Shown one piece after another: positions 18,155-28,343 of a stretch of DNA of 64,000 nt. This stretch comes from Propionibacteriaceae bacterium P6A17 (GTDB lineage Bacteria; Actinomycetota; Actinomycetes; Propionibacteriales; Propionibacteriaceae), in NCBI GenBank assembly GCA_000619965.1, contig JHVD01000002.1, positions 124,001 to 188,000 on the forward strand, in the 5' to 3' direction. Under the pieces are notes generated by a model. The model did not search any database. It was not told the DNA's origin and worked only from the letters and a program-made list of their open reading frames with translations. The stretch's first letter is position 1. Every line of letters starts with the position of its first letter. Both the position numbers and the translations under genes were made by a program.

Positions 18155-19537
18155 CTAGCGCGCCGACCGTCGGAGGTCCAGCACGCCCAGCGCGTCCGCG
18201 AGCGTCGGCACCTCCACCACCTTGAGTGCGCCCAGGTTCGGGACCCGGGCGGTGACGTCGCGCGACCCCTTGGGCACCAACGCCAGCTCGAAGCCCAGCC
18301 GCCCCGCCTCGGCGAGCCGGCGTTCGGTGCCAGGGACGCGTCGGAGGTCGCCCGCCAGGCCGATCTCGCCCAGAGCGACGACGCGACGCGGGTGTTGGCG
18401 GCCCAGCGCGGCGCTGGCGACGGCCACCGCCACCGCGAGATCCACGGAGGGATCGGTCACCCGGGCGCCGCCCACCGTCGAGACGTACACGTCGTTGCCG
18501 AACAACGGCAGTCGGGCCTTGCGCTCCAGCACGGCAAGCACCATCGCCATGCGGGACCCGTCGAGGCCGTGCGTGGTGCGGCGCGGGTTCTTCTCGTTGG
18601 TGGACTGCGCGACGAGCGCCTGCACCTCCGCCAGGAGTGGGCGACGCCCCTCCATCGTGACCGTGACACACGTGCCGGGCGTGGGCTCCTCGTGGCGCGT
18701 GGTGAACAGCCCCGACGGGTCGGGGACCTCGACGATGCCGCGTTCGTCCATCTCGAAGCATCCCACCTCGTCGGCGGGGCCGAAGCGGTTCTTCGTCGCG
18801 CGCACCATGCGGAAGCCGGAGTGGCGGTCGCCCTCGAAGGTCAGCACCACGTCGACGAGATGCTCCATCGTCCGCGGCCCGGCGATCGAGCCGTCCTTCG
18901 TGACGTGCCCGACGATGATGACGGCGACGTTGTCCCGCTTGGCGACGCGCGCGAGCGCCCCGGTGACCTCCCGCACCTGTGACGGGCCGCCGGGCACGCC
19001 GTCGGCGTCCGAGGTGCTGATGGTTTGCACGGAGTCGACGACGACGAGGCTGGGGGAGACCTCCTCGATGTGCCCGAGGACGGTGGCGAGGTCGGACTCG
19101 GAGGCGAGGTAGAGGTCGTCGACGACGGTCCCCGTCCGCTCCGCCCGCAGCTTCACCTGCGACGCCGACTCCTCCCCGGAAACGTACAAGGTGGTGCGCC
19201 CGGCCGACGCCCACTTGGCGGCGACGTCGAGCAGCAGGGTGGACTTCCCGACGCCCGGCTCGCCGGCGAGCAGGATGACCGCGCCGGGCACGAGCCCGTC
19301 GCCGAGCACCCGGTCGAGCTCGCCGATCATCGTCGGGTAACGCTTCGCCGCGTCCATCGGTACCTGCGAGATGGGCAGCGCCTTCGACGTGGGGGCCGCG
19401 GGTGCCACGTCGCGCAGCTTCGGTGCACCCACCTCGGCCACGGACCCCCACGTCTGGCACTCGCCGCAACGGCCCACCCAGCGCACGCTCGTCCAGCCGC
19501 ACTCCGTGCAGCGGTAGGAATCCTGTCTCTTCGCCAC
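18155..19537 (-). CDS. radA: DNA repair protein RadA (Sms)
   Basis: Lon/RecA-related ATPase that drives branch migration during recombinational repair. 460 residues. N-terminal C4 zinc finger (YRCTECGW...GRCGECQTW), Walker A GEPGVGKST near 91, Walker B VVVDSV, the RadA-specific KNRFG motif near 254, and a C-terminal Lon-protease-like domain without protease function. GTG 19537 is preceded by TAGGTT six bases upstream and no ribosome binding site. It faces the HNH gene and is not overlapped by neighbours. Confidence 0.97.
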   Translation of the reverse strand: MAKRQDSYRCTECGWTSVRWVGRCGECQTWGSVAEVGAPKLRDVAPAAPTSKALPISQVPMDAAKRYPTMIGELDRVLGDGLVPGAVILLAGEPGVGKSTLLLDVAAKWASAGRTTLYVSGEESASQVKLRAERTGTVVDDLYLASESDLATVLGHIEEVSPSLVVVDSVQTISTSDADGVPGGPSQVREVTGALARVAKRDNVAVIIVGHVTKDGSIAGPRTMEHLVDVVLTFEGDRHSGFRMVRATKNRFGPADEVGCFEMDERGIVEVPDPSGLFTTRHEEPTPGTCVTVTMEGRRPLLAEVQALVAQSTNEKNPRRTTHGLDGSRMAMVLAVLERKARLPLFGNDVYVSTVGGARVTDPSVDLAVAVAVASAALGRQHPRRVVALGEIGLAGDLRRVPGTERRLAEAGRLGFELALVPKGSRDVTARVPNLGALKVVEVPTLADALGVLDLRRSAR

Positions 19538-19543
19538 GCGCCC

Positions 19544-19549
19544 AACCTA
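19544..19549 (-). promoter_or_regulatory. -10 box TAGGTT for radA
   Basis: Read on the minus strand, TAGGTT ends six bases before GTG 19537, fitting leaderless initiation. Confidence 0.45.
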
Positions 19550-19569
19550 CCCGCCGGCACCGACAGGCT

Positions 19570-20061
19570 TCAGCCCCGCACGACGAGGTCCGCCCGCAGG
19601 TCGGGGCGCTCGTTCGCGAAGTAGCGCTGCTCGCTCGGCCACCAGTGGGTGCGCCACTGCTCCTGCACCGACGGCGGGTCCCGGCGCTCGATGCGCGCGC
19701 GTCGGGAGGCGAAGGGGGCATCGAGCCAGATGGACAGGTCCCACCACGTCCCCACCTGTCGCGTGACGGCCATCGCGAGGCAGGACACCCCCTCGACGAG
19801 CACCAGCCCGCCCGCAGGCACCTCGGCGACGCGGACCGGCTCGTCGGCATCAAATGGCCAGACGCGGTACCTGGCGGGGAGGCCGGCGCGCAACGGAGCG
19901 AGGACCTCCTCGATGAATCGCCCATGTTCCCAGGTGGGGGTGCCGGGGCGCGCGAAGTCGTCGAGCGCGACGACGGCCCCGGCGTACCGGGCGGCGAGTC
20001 GCTGCGCGAAGGTCGACTTGCCGCTGGCGCCGAGGCCGTCGATGGCGACGATCAGTGTCAG
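19570..20061 (-). CDS. Uridine kinase-like P-loop protein, probable CTG start
   Basis: 163 residues from CTG 20061 (161 from CTG 20055). It opens LTLIVAIDGLGASGKST, a P-loop of the uridine kinase/nucleoside kinase type. ALDDF follows as a Walker-B-like strand, then LVEGVSCLA and a LIDL-type segment IWLDAPFASRRARIERRD. The frame holds no ATG, GTG or TTG upstream of 19893, and a start at 19893 would delete the P-loop. GAGG lies seven bases before CTG 20061, which overlaps the stop of the preceding gene, so translation is likely coupled. The substrate is unknown. Confidence 0.8.
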   Translation of the reverse strand: MTLIVAIDGLGASGKSTFAQRLAARYAGAVVALDDFARPGTPTWEHGRFIEEVLAPLRAGLPARYRVWPFDADEPVRVAEVPAGGLVLVEGVSCLAMAVTRQVGTWWDLSIWLDAPFASRRARIERRDPPSVQEQWRTHWWPSEQRYFANERPDLRADLVVRG

Positions 20062-20699
20062 AGGATGACCTCGCCCTTGGTGGGGGAGTCGAACACGACG
20101 CGGTTGACGCCGGGCATCCCGTTGGGGGCGACGAGGCGGAGTTCGACCCCGTCGAGGGAGTCGCTGATCTCATGGTCGAGCCACTCGCTCAGCCGATCGG
20201 CGGAGCCGGAGATCTCGATGCTGCGCAGCCGCACGTCGCTCACGAGGGCGCTCGGGCGGACGTCGGCCTCGGACTCCCACTGGATGAAGTAGGGCAACTG
20301 CGGGTCGGCGATCAACCCCTTGATGCCGATCTGGCGCCATTCGAGTCGGCGGCCGTCGGGGAACTGGCGGGAGCCGGGCACCGCGCTGCGCTCGAGGCGC
20401 TGCTCGACGGGAGCGAGGTCGTCGACGCTGACCACCCAGGCCATCCAGCCGCCGCCCATGCTGGAGCGGGCGCGGACGGCCTGGCCGAAGGGGGCCTTGT
20501 CCGCCGCCGGGTGGTCGAGCACCTCGACGACCTCGATGTAGCGGGCGTCGGAGAGCGGAATGATGTGGTTGCGCGTGCCGAAGCGCGGGTGGAATCCCCC
20601 GTCCTTGAAGTCGGTACCGAGGGCGTCAGCGAGTCGGGCGGCATCGGCCTTGAGGCCGTCCGGACCCGCTGCGAAGATCAGGTGGTCGACGTGCATCAT
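20058..20699 (-). CDS. Glyoxalase-like (VOC superfamily) protein
   Basis: 213 residues. The start MMHVDHLIFAAGPDG and the RFGTRNHIIPLSDARYIEVVEVLD segment match the glyoxalase-like (PF13468-type) VOC fold, with His and Glu as candidate metal ligands. A second half (about 110-213) repeats the beta-alpha pattern more loosely. The substrate is unknown. Tandem ATG codons at 20699 and 20696 both fit. Its stop overlaps the kinase start. The divergent isomerase gene begins 69 bases away. Confidence 0.8.
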   Translation of the reverse strand: MMHVDHLIFAAGPDGLKADAARLADALGTDFKDGGFHPRFGTRNHIIPLSDARYIEVVEVLDHPAADKAPFGQAVRARSSMGGGWMAWVVSVDDLAPVEQRLERSAVPGSRQFPDGRRLEWRQIGIKGLIADPQLPYFIQWESEADVRPSALVSDVRLRSIEISGSADRLSEWLDHEISDSLDGVELRLVAPNGMPGVNRVVFDSPTKGEVIL

Positions 20700-20756
20700 G
20701 CCCTTATTGTCACCGACGGCCGGACAATCGCCCAATCCGGGGTCGGGCATCGCTTG

Positions 20757-20762
20757 TAGGCT
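20757..20762 (+). promoter_or_regulatory. -10 box TAGGCT for the isomerase gene
   Basis: TAGGCT ends six bases before GTG 20769 without a Shine-Dalgarno sequence. Confidence 0.45.
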
Positions 20763-20768
20763 GGGCTC

Positions 20769-21566
20769 GTGCCCCATCCGACCGTCACACTGTCCACCAC
20801 CACGGTGTACCCCGAGAGCTCCGCGAGTGCCTTCGAGCTGGCCGCCGAGCTCGGCTTCGACGGTGTCGAGCTCATGGTGGGCGTCGACCCGTTGACCACC
20901 GACATCGCCGCCGTGGAGAAGCTCAGCAACTACCACGGGGTGCGTGTGCTGTCGGTGCACGCCCCAGTGCTGCTCATCACGCCCAATGTCTGGGGCTCCG
21001 ACCCGTGGGAGAAGCTCGAGAAGTCGGCGGAGGCGGCACGCCAGCTCGGCGCCAGCACGGTCGTCGTGCATCCGCCGTTTCGTTGGCAGCGCGACTACGG
21101 CGCCACCTTCGAGGCGGGCATCCGTCGCCTCAACGAGACGTCGGGGGTGACGTTCGCCGTCGAGAACATGTTCCCCTGGCGGTCCCCGGCGGGCCGCATG
21201 CAGGCCTACCTGCCGTCGTGGGACCCCACCGACCGCGATTACGACCACCTCACCCTCGATCTCTCGCACGCCTCGACCGCGCAGCAGCAGGCCATGGACC
21301 TCCTCCACCGGTGGGGGAAGCGTCTGGCGCACGTGCATCTCACCGACGGCAAGGGCTCCTTCAAGGACGAGCACTGGCTCCCCGGTGAGGGCGACCAGGA
21401 TGCGTGGGCCGTCGTGCAGGAGCTCGGCCGCATGGATTTCGCGGGACACATCGTCATCGAAGTGTCGACGAGGCGCGCCAAGTCCCGCCACGAGCGCGCC
21501 GAGCTGCTGGAGGAGGTGCTGGCGAACACCCGCAAGCACTTCGACATCGGAAGGGGGATGCGATGA
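20769..21566 (+). CDS. Sugar phosphate isomerase/epimerase-like TIM-barrel protein
   Basis: 265 residues of the xylose isomerase-like TIM-barrel superfamily (AP endonuclease 2 family). Signature strands include LGFDGVELMVG, VLSVHAPVLL, VVVHPPFRW, FAVENMF, LTLDLSHAS, HVHLTDGKG and HIVIEVSTR, carrying the Glu, His and Asp residues that bind metal in the family. The substrate is not predictable. It overlaps the next gene by ATGA and probably starts a three-gene operon with the PRODH-like and CPBP genes. Confidence 0.85.
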   Translation: MPHPTVTLSTTTVYPESSASAFELAAELGFDGVELMVGVDPLTTDIAAVEKLSNYHGVRVLSVHAPVLLITPNVWGSDPWEKLEKSAEAARQLGASTVVVHPPFRWQRDYGATFEAGIRRLNETSGVTFAVENMFPWRSPAGRMQAYLPSWDPTDRDYDHLTLDLSHASTAQQQAMDLLHRWGKRLAHVHLTDGKGSFKDEHWLPGEGDQDAWAVVQELGRMDFAGHIVIEVSTRRAKSRHERAELLEEVLANTRKHFDIGRGMR

Positions 21567-22474
21567 GCCGCCGCTCGCTGACCAGCCGGGCCACGCGCTG
21601 GGTCATTCGTTCCGGCCGCGTGCAGCAGGCCGCGCTCGCGTCGGGTGCGCTCGAGGAGCTGGCGCGTCCCTACGTCGCCGGAGCGCTGCCGACGACGGCC
21701 GTCGAGACCGCGGACGTGCTGCGCTCCCGGGGGCTCGAGGTGAGCTTCGCCTATCTCCCGACGAGTGATTCGGAGTCCGAGTCGCCCGCCGCGCTCGGTG
21801 AGCTGCTGATGAACCTCGACGAGTCGGCCGCAGGCGTCGAGCTGTCGGTCAAGCCGTCGCAGGTGGGGCTCAGGGAGTCCGAGGAGCGGGCCCGCGTCAC
21901 CCTCCTCGACCTCGCGGCGCGCGCGGAGGCGCAGGGAGCGCACGTCACCCTCGAAATGCAGGGCCCTGCGCACTACCTGGAAACGCTGCGGCTGTGGCGG
22001 TCGGTGCGTGAACGTCATCCGAGCCTTGGCATCACGTTGCCGGTCGACATCCGCCGCAGCGAACACGACCTGCGGGCCATCGTCGACGAGTCGCCTCGCG
22101 TGCGTCTGTGCATCGGCTCGTACCCGGTGCCGAGTGCGCTCGCCGTGCGCGGAGAGCAGGAGAAGTCGAAGGCGCTGGTGCGCTGCATGCGCCTGGGGAT
22201 CGAATCGGGTGCCACGGTGCTGCTGGCCAGCCACGATCCGACGATCATCGCGATCATGCACGAGCTCGGCCGCCGCAATCCACGGGCGGACTTCGAGTTC
22301 CAGATGCACTACGGGGTCCGGCCTCTGGAGCAGCGACGCCTCGCCGACATCGGCTACCGCTCCCGCGTGCTGCTGCCGTATGGCCCTGGCTGGTACGAGT
22401 ACCTGCTGACTCGCGTCGCCGCACGCCCACAGACCGCGTGGGGCTACCTGAGGGCGGTGTTCGACAAGCGATGA
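21563..22474 (+). CDS. Proline dehydrogenase-like flavoprotein
   Basis: 303 residues, the size of monofunctional PRODH, which oxidises proline to pyrroline-5-carboxylate with FAD. The barrel strands VELSVKPSQVG, VTLEMQG, GITLPVDIRR and VRLCIGSY and the C-terminal RVLLPYGPGWYEYLLTRVAARP fit the family. The tandem arginines normally following the YxxxR helix are reduced to a single R-V pair, so substrate binding may differ. A bifunctional PutA is encoded at 51402-54767. The start overlaps the preceding stop and its own stop overlaps the next start. Confidence 0.85.
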   Translation: MSRRSLTSRATRWVIRSGRVQQAALASGALEELARPYVAGALPTTAVETADVLRSRGLEVSFAYLPTSDSESESPAALGELLMNLDESAAGVELSVKPSQVGLRESEERARVTLLDLAARAEAQGAHVTLEMQGPAHYLETLRLWRSVRERHPSLGITLPVDIRRSEHDLRAIVDESPRVRLCIGSYPVPSALAVRGEQEKSKALVRCMRLGIESGATVLLASHDPTIIAIMHELGRRNPRADFEFQMHYGVRPLEQRRLADIGYRSRVLLPYGPGWYEYLLTRVAARPQTAWGYLRAVFDKR

Positions 22475-23256
22475 GTGCGCAACAGGTGGTCCCCGGTGCG
22501 GCGCGACGCCAGCTCGGGGTGGAGATGGCGGTCGTCCTGCTCATCTCTCTGGGCCAGTCGGCCGTGTACGCGATCCTCTCGATCTGGGACAAGCTCACCC
22601 GCGAGGTGGTGCTCAGCAAGCAGGTCACGACGATGAACTCGTCGCGCACCCCCGACCGTCCTTGGCTCGACTTCGCCTATCAGGTGGCGGGCACGCTCTT
22701 CCCACTGATGCCGGCGGTGTTGGTGCTGTACCTGCTGTGGGTGCATCGCCCGCCCGACGGCGGACCCTGTGGCTGCATGGGCTTCGACTTCCGCCGTTGG
22801 AAGCGCGACCTCGCGCAGGGGTTCGGCGTCTTCGCGCTCATCGGGATCGCGGGGCTCGCGTTCTACCTGTTCGCGGTGCAGATCGGCATCAACACGCAGG
22901 TGGCGCCGGCCAACCTTGCGGCCCACTGGTGGACGGTGCCGATCCTCGTCGGCCGTGCCCTCATGAACGGCATTCTCGAAGAGGTCGTCATGATCGGCTA
23001 CCTCTTCACCCGCTGGGCGCAGCGCGGCGGCAACCAGATTGCGATCCTCGTCGCCTCCGCCGTGATCCGCGGCGCCTACCACCTCTACCAGGGCTTCGGT
23101 GGCTTTATCGGCAACCTCGTGATGGGGCTGGTCTTCGGCTGGCTCTACCTGCGCATCAAGCGCGTGATGCCGCTGGTCATCGTCCACGTATTGCTGGATC
23201 TCGTGGCGTTTCTGGGCGCGGGACTGCTCGTCTACCTGCCGTTCGCGCCCAAGTAG
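22471..23256 (+). CDS. CPBP family intramembrane metalloprotease
   Basis: 261 residues with about six to seven membrane segments. The CPBP (Abi/CAAX-type) motifs are present: EEVVMIGYL (motif 1, EE), IRGAYHLYQG (motif 2 histidine) and VIVHVLLDL (motif 3 His-Asp). The arginine usually following EExxx is replaced. Family members cleave prenylated proteins or modify bacteriocins, but the substrate here is unknown. ATG 22471 overlaps the PRODH-like stop. A longer frame to 22108 lies inside that gene. Confidence 0.88.
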   Translation: MSAQQVVPGAARRQLGVEMAVVLLISLGQSAVYAILSIWDKLTREVVLSKQVTTMNSSRTPDRPWLDFAYQVAGTLFPLMPAVLVLYLLWVHRPPDGGPCGCMGFDFRRWKRDLAQGFGVFALIGIAGLAFYLFAVQIGINTQVAPANLAAHWWTVPILVGRALMNGILEEVVMIGYLFTRWAQRGGNQIAILVASAVIRGAYHLYQGFGGFIGNLVMGLVFGWLYLRIKRVMPLVIVHVLLDLVAFLGAGLLVYLPFAPK

Positions 23257-23265
23257 CGCTCGAGG

Positions 23266-23679
23266 TCAGCCGCGTCGGGACGTGGCCAGCATCGCCACCG
23301 GGACCATCCAGAAGGCCAGGAGGAACGCCGCGAGCACGCCGGACCAGCTCAGGGTGGGCCAGCCCAGATGCGCCCCTTCGGCGATCAGGGTGATCGTGGC
23401 CACGAGCGCGATGCTCAACCACTGGCCGGCCACGAGCAGCGGCCAACGCTGCCGGGCAGCGCGCCGGCCCCACACGAGCGTCCACGCGCCGACGGTCAGC
23501 GCGCCGAGTGCCACCGCGAGCCACGAAAAGCCCAAGTTGAAGACGAGCGCCGCCGCGATCCAGACCAGACCTCCCACGACACCGACGGCCCCCACCCAGA
23601 GCGCGGGCCTGCCGGCCGCGGTACCGGCCCGACGCGCCCGGGACGCAAGAATTGGTGCCTGCACATTGCTGTGACTCAT
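23266..23679 (-). CDS. Small membrane protein, unknown function
   Basis: 137 residues with four hydrophobic segments (about 27-48, 52-68, 76-98 and 108-130). MSHSNVQAPILASRARRAG at the N-terminus is cytoplasmic by the positive-inside rule. GGGGGGAGAAAC upstream of ATG 23679 may serve as a ribosome binding site. The longer frame to 23886 reaches into the asd promoter and is not supported. It converges with the CPBP gene, nine bases between stops. Nothing indicates its role. Confidence 0.65.
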   Translation of the reverse strand: MSHSNVQAPILASRARRAGTAAGRPALWVGAVGVVGGLVWIAAALVFNLGFSWLAVALGALTVGAWTLVWGRRAARQRWPLLVAGQWLSIALVATITLIAEGAHLGWPTLSWSGVLAAFLLAFWMVPVAMLATSRRG

Positions 23680-23750
23680 CGAGTTTCTCCCCCCCCCGCA
23701 AGCGCCTGCGCCTGCGGGACTTCCAGCCTTCGCCTGAATCACCATGCTAA

Positions 23751-25663
<1,913 letters not shown>

Positions 25664-25688
25664 CCGGTGCCGGCTGCACACTTTCGCA

Positions 25689-25719
25689 TTAGACCGAATT
25701 GGACCCTCCGGGTTACCAT
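25689..25719 (+). promoter_or_regulatory. Possible promoter of the bS22 gene
   Basis: TTAGAC and TACCAT with a 19-bp spacer in the 110-base proC-bS22 gap. The spacing is wide, so this is tentative. AGAAAGG lies seven bases before GTG 25774. Confidence 0.35.
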
Positions 25720-25773
25720 GGGTAGTCGTTCCGCGGTCACGCGGGCATCCGAAGCTGTCAAGAAAGGCTGAAC

Positions 25774-25875
25774 GTGGGTTCTGTCATCAAGAAGCGCCGC
25801 AAGCGCATGGCCAAGAAGAAGCACCGCAAGCTCCTGAAGCGCACTCGCATCCAGCGTCGCCGCGCAGGCAAGTGA
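25774..25875 (+). CDS. Small ribosomal subunit protein bS22 (AURKAIP1/COX24 domain)
   Basis: 33-residue, strongly basic protein: [18 protein letters not shown] at the start and [10 protein letters not shown] at the end. It is near-identical in pattern to the 33-residue bS22 found by cryo-EM in mycobacterial 30S subunits, where it lies near the decoding centre. GTG 25774 is preceded by AGAAAGG. It is only 102 bases and easily missed. The next gene starts three bases after its stop. Confidence 0.93.
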
Positions 25876-25878
25876 TCC

Positions 25879-26127
25879 GTGGCCCCCGCGCGGGTTCGCC
25901 TGCTCACGCGCGTCGGCTGCCACCTGTGTGAGGACGCCGAGCGGATCGTCGAGCGCACCTGCAGCGCCTTGGGGGCCACGTACGAAATGGTGGACGTGGA
26001 CACGGATCCGGCACTGCGTGCCGAGTATTCCGACCACGTCCCGGTGCTGATGGTCGATGGTGCGGTGCGCAGCCGTTGGTTCGTGGACGAGGCTGCGCTC
26101 CTGACCTGGCTCGAGGAGAAGTCGTGA
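25879..26127 (+). CDS. Glutaredoxin-like protein (DUF836-type)
   Basis: 82 residues with a thioredoxin fold: RVRLLTRVGCHLCEDAE carries the CxxC redox pair near 14-17, and DHVPVLMVDG supplies the cis-proline loop. Proteins of this type usually stand at the head of actinobacterial heme clusters (before hemA). Here the gene leads directly into the HemD fusion, whose GTG start overlaps the stop. The role is presumed thiol exchange; its partner is unknown. Confidence 0.9.
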   Translation: MAPARVRLLTRVGCHLCEDAERIVERTCSALGATYEMVDVDTDPALRAEYSDHVPVLMVDGAVRSRWFVDEAALLTWLEEKS

Positions 26128-27674
26128 ATGAAGCAGGACTCGGATCTGTCACCTTCGTGGGATCCGGCCCGGGTGAGTTCGGGCTCCTGACGTTGTTGGG
26201 AGCGCGCACCCTGCGCTTCGCCGACCTCGTCGTGGTCGACTCCCACATGGACGTCGACGAGGTCGCCCGCCTCGACGTCGGCCACGCCCGGATCGAACAC
26301 GCCGCCGCCGACGAGGTGGCGCAGCTCCTCGACGCCGCGCGGGAAGGCCAGAAGGTCGTCCGGCTCGGCCAGCGCGACCACTTCTTCGAATCCGAGGGCG
26401 ACGACGTCCTCGCCCGCGTCAAGGACGCCGGCGTGCGCATCAACGTCATCCCCGGGCTCAGCCACTGGAGCACGATGCTCAACTACGGAGCGATCCCCGT
26501 CGGTGGCTCCATGGCCCTGCTCGACGTCCACGGCGCCGTCCCACCGATCGACCAGTGGCCGAGCGCAGGCACGCTCGCGATCCACACCGAGGGCCGGCTC
26601 GCGGAGGGCGTCGCCGCCGTCGCCGCCGAACGCTACGGCGCCTCCGGGCAGGCGCTCATGCTCACCCACGTCGGCACCACCGCCCAGGACAGCCACATGG
26701 TGGTCTGGAGCGACGTCGAGAACTGCGACTGCCACGACTGCTACTTCGTCGTCGGGGACGCCATCGCCGAGACCGCGCACAAGCGCCTGGCGTGGTACGA
26801 GTCGAAGCCCCTGTTCGACTGGCGCGTGCTGAGCCCCCGCACCAAGGACGACCTCTCGGTGCTGATCGAGGAACTGGCCCAGTACGGGGCCAGCACCGAA
26901 ACCATCCCGACGATGTCCATCGAGCCGCCCCGCACCGAGCAGGGTATGGAGCGCGCCATCCGTGGCCTCGTCGACGGGCGCTACCTGTGGTGCGTGTTCA
27001 CCTCGCCCTACGCCGTCGCCGCCGTCTCCGAGAGGCTGGCCGAGTACGGCCTCGACTCGAGGGCGCTGTCCGGCATCTCCATCGCCGCGGTCGGCCGAGG
27101 GACGTCGTCGGCGCTGCGCAAGCTGGGCATCGTCGCCGATCTGGAGCCGCAAGGCACCAACACCGTCGGCGGCCTCGCGCAGGAATTCCCCGCCTACGAT
27201 GACCTCATGGATCCGCTCAACCGCGTGCTCGTCCCGAGCGCAGACGTGTCCATCGACCCGCTCCTCGACGGCCTCGGCCACCTCGGCTGGGAGGTCGAGG
27301 GGGTCACCGCCTACCGCACCGTTCGCGCCGCCCCGCCGCCGCAGGAGATCCGCGAGGACATCAAGTCGGGCATGTACGACGCCGTCGTGTTCACCTCGGC
27401 CTCGTCGGTGCGCAACATGATCGGCATCGCGGGCAAGCCGCACGCCGCGTCCGTCATCGCCGCGATCGGTGAGGCCACCGCCGCCGCCTGCGAGCAGCAC
27501 GGCCTGCGCGTCGACGTCATCGCGCACTCGCCCACCTACGCCTCCCTTGCCGACGGTCTGGCGCAGTTCGCGGACCGCCGCCGCCGCGAACAGGAGGCCA
27601 ACGGCGAGCCGCTCAAGAAGCCCTCCGAGCGCAAGCGCCGTCGTCGCCGAAAGACGGTTGAACAGGAGCAATAG
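26124..27674 (+). CDS. hemD: Methyltransferase-like / uroporphyrinogen-III synthase fusion
   Basis: 516 residues. Residues ~1-235 resemble the CobA/SUMT tetrapyrrole methylase fold (FVGSGPGEFGLLTLLGART, LLDVHGAVPPI), but several SUMT motifs are weak. Residues ~245-490 are uroporphyrinogen-III synthase (LSPRTKDD, YLWCVFTSPYAVAAVSE, FTSASSVRNMIG, AIGEATAAACEQHGL). The C-terminal tail is highly basic (KRRRRRKTVEQEQ). HemD cyclises hydroxymethylbilane to uroporphyrinogen III. hemA, hemB and hemC are absent from this locus. GTG 26124 overlaps the preceding stop. Loss of methylase activity is possible. Confidence 0.9.
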   Translation: MNEAGLGSVTFVGSGPGEFGLLTLLGARTLRFADLVVVDSHMDVDEVARLDVGHARIEHAAADEVAQLLDAAREGQKVVRLGQRDHFFESEGDDVLARVKDAGVRINVIPGLSHWSTMLNYGAIPVGGSMALLDVHGAVPPIDQWPSAGTLAIHTEGRLAEGVAAVAAERYGASGQALMLTHVGTTAQDSHMVVWSDVENCDCHDCYFVVGDAIAETAHKRLAWYESKPLFDWRVLSPRTKDDLSVLIEELAQYGASTETIPTMSIEPPRTEQGMERAIRGLVDGRYLWCVFTSPYAVAAVSERLAEYGLDSRALSGISIAAVGRGTSSALRKLGIVADLEPQGTNTVGGLAQEFPAYDDLMDPLNRVLVPSADVSIDPLLDGLGHLGWEVEGVTAYRTVRAAPPPQEIREDIKSGMYDAVVFTSASSVRNMIGIAGKPHAASVIAAIGEATAAACEQHGLRVDVIAHSPTYASLADGLAQFADRRRREQEANGEPLKKPSERKRRRRRKTVEQEQ

Positions 27675-27677
27675 GCT
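27672..27677 (+). promoter_or_regulatory. -10 box TAGGCT for the phosphatase gene
   Basis: TAGGCT includes the hemD stop codon and ends six bases before ATG 27684. It may start a leaderless message for the downstream cytochrome maturation operon. Confidence 0.4.
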
Positions 27678-27683
27678 GGCGCC

Positions 27684-28343
27684 ATGACCAATCGGACCAC
27701 GGTGCACGTCATGCGGCACGGACAGGTGCTCAACCCGCACGGGCTGCTCTACGGCAGGCTGCCCGGCTTCGGACTCTCCGAGCTCGGGCACACGATGGCG
27801 CAGCGCATGGCCGAACACTGGCGCGACGAGCCCCTCACGCACCTTCGGTGCTCGCCCCTGCAACGTGCCCGCGAGACCATGGCCCCGTCCGCGCAGGCCC
27901 ACCCTGAGCTGGAGGTCGTCGTCGACGATCGCCTCATCGAGGCCGCCAACGTCTTCGAGGGAAAGGTCTTCGGCAAGCGCAACGCCGCGCTGTTCGACCC
28001 GCGCATGTTCTGGGCCATGCGCAATCCCTTGCGCCCGAGCTGGGGCGAACCGTACACGCAGATCGCCGAGCGCATGCTCGCCGCCATCACCGACGCGGCC
28101 CGCGCGGCCGGCGACGGCGGCACCGCGCTCGTCGTGTCCCACCAGCTGCCCATCTACATCGCCCGGCGCGCCGTCGAGGGCCGGTCGTTCGTCCACGACC
28201 CGCGCCGGCGCGGCACGACGCTGTGCTCCGTGACGTCCTTCGTGTTCGACAGCGACCGCCCGGTCCGCGTGGACTACGCCGAACACATCCCCGACCTGCT
28301 CCCGGTGAGCACCAGCTCCGGGAAGTTCCGGGTGGGGACGTGA
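27684..28343 (+). CDS. Histidine phosphatase family protein
   Basis: 219 residues. The phosphoglycerate-mutase-like active site reads VMRHGQV near 9-15, with CSPLQRARET supplying the second arginine and VVSHQLPI the second catalytic histidine. The substrate cannot be predicted from these. In actinomycetes this gene commonly precedes resA/ccdA/resB/ccsB, and here its stop overlaps the ResA start. The start follows hemD by nine bases. Confidence 0.9.
   Translation: MTNRTTVHVMRHGQVLNPHGLLYGRLPGFGLSELGHTMAQRMAEHWRDEPLTHLRCSPLQRARETMAPSAQAHPELEVVVDDRLIEAANVFEGKVFGKRNAALFDPRMFWAMRNPLRPSWGEPYTQIAERMLAAITDAARAAGDGGTALVVSHQLPIYIARRAVEGRSFVHDPRRRGTTLCSVTSFVFDSDRPVRVDYAEHIPDLLPVSTSSGKFRVGT

Noticed and set aside
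27684-28343. Cobalamin phosphatase (CobC) assignment for the histidine phosphatase
   Set aside because: No cobalamin genes are adjacent and the motifs are common to the superfamily; only the family call is safe.
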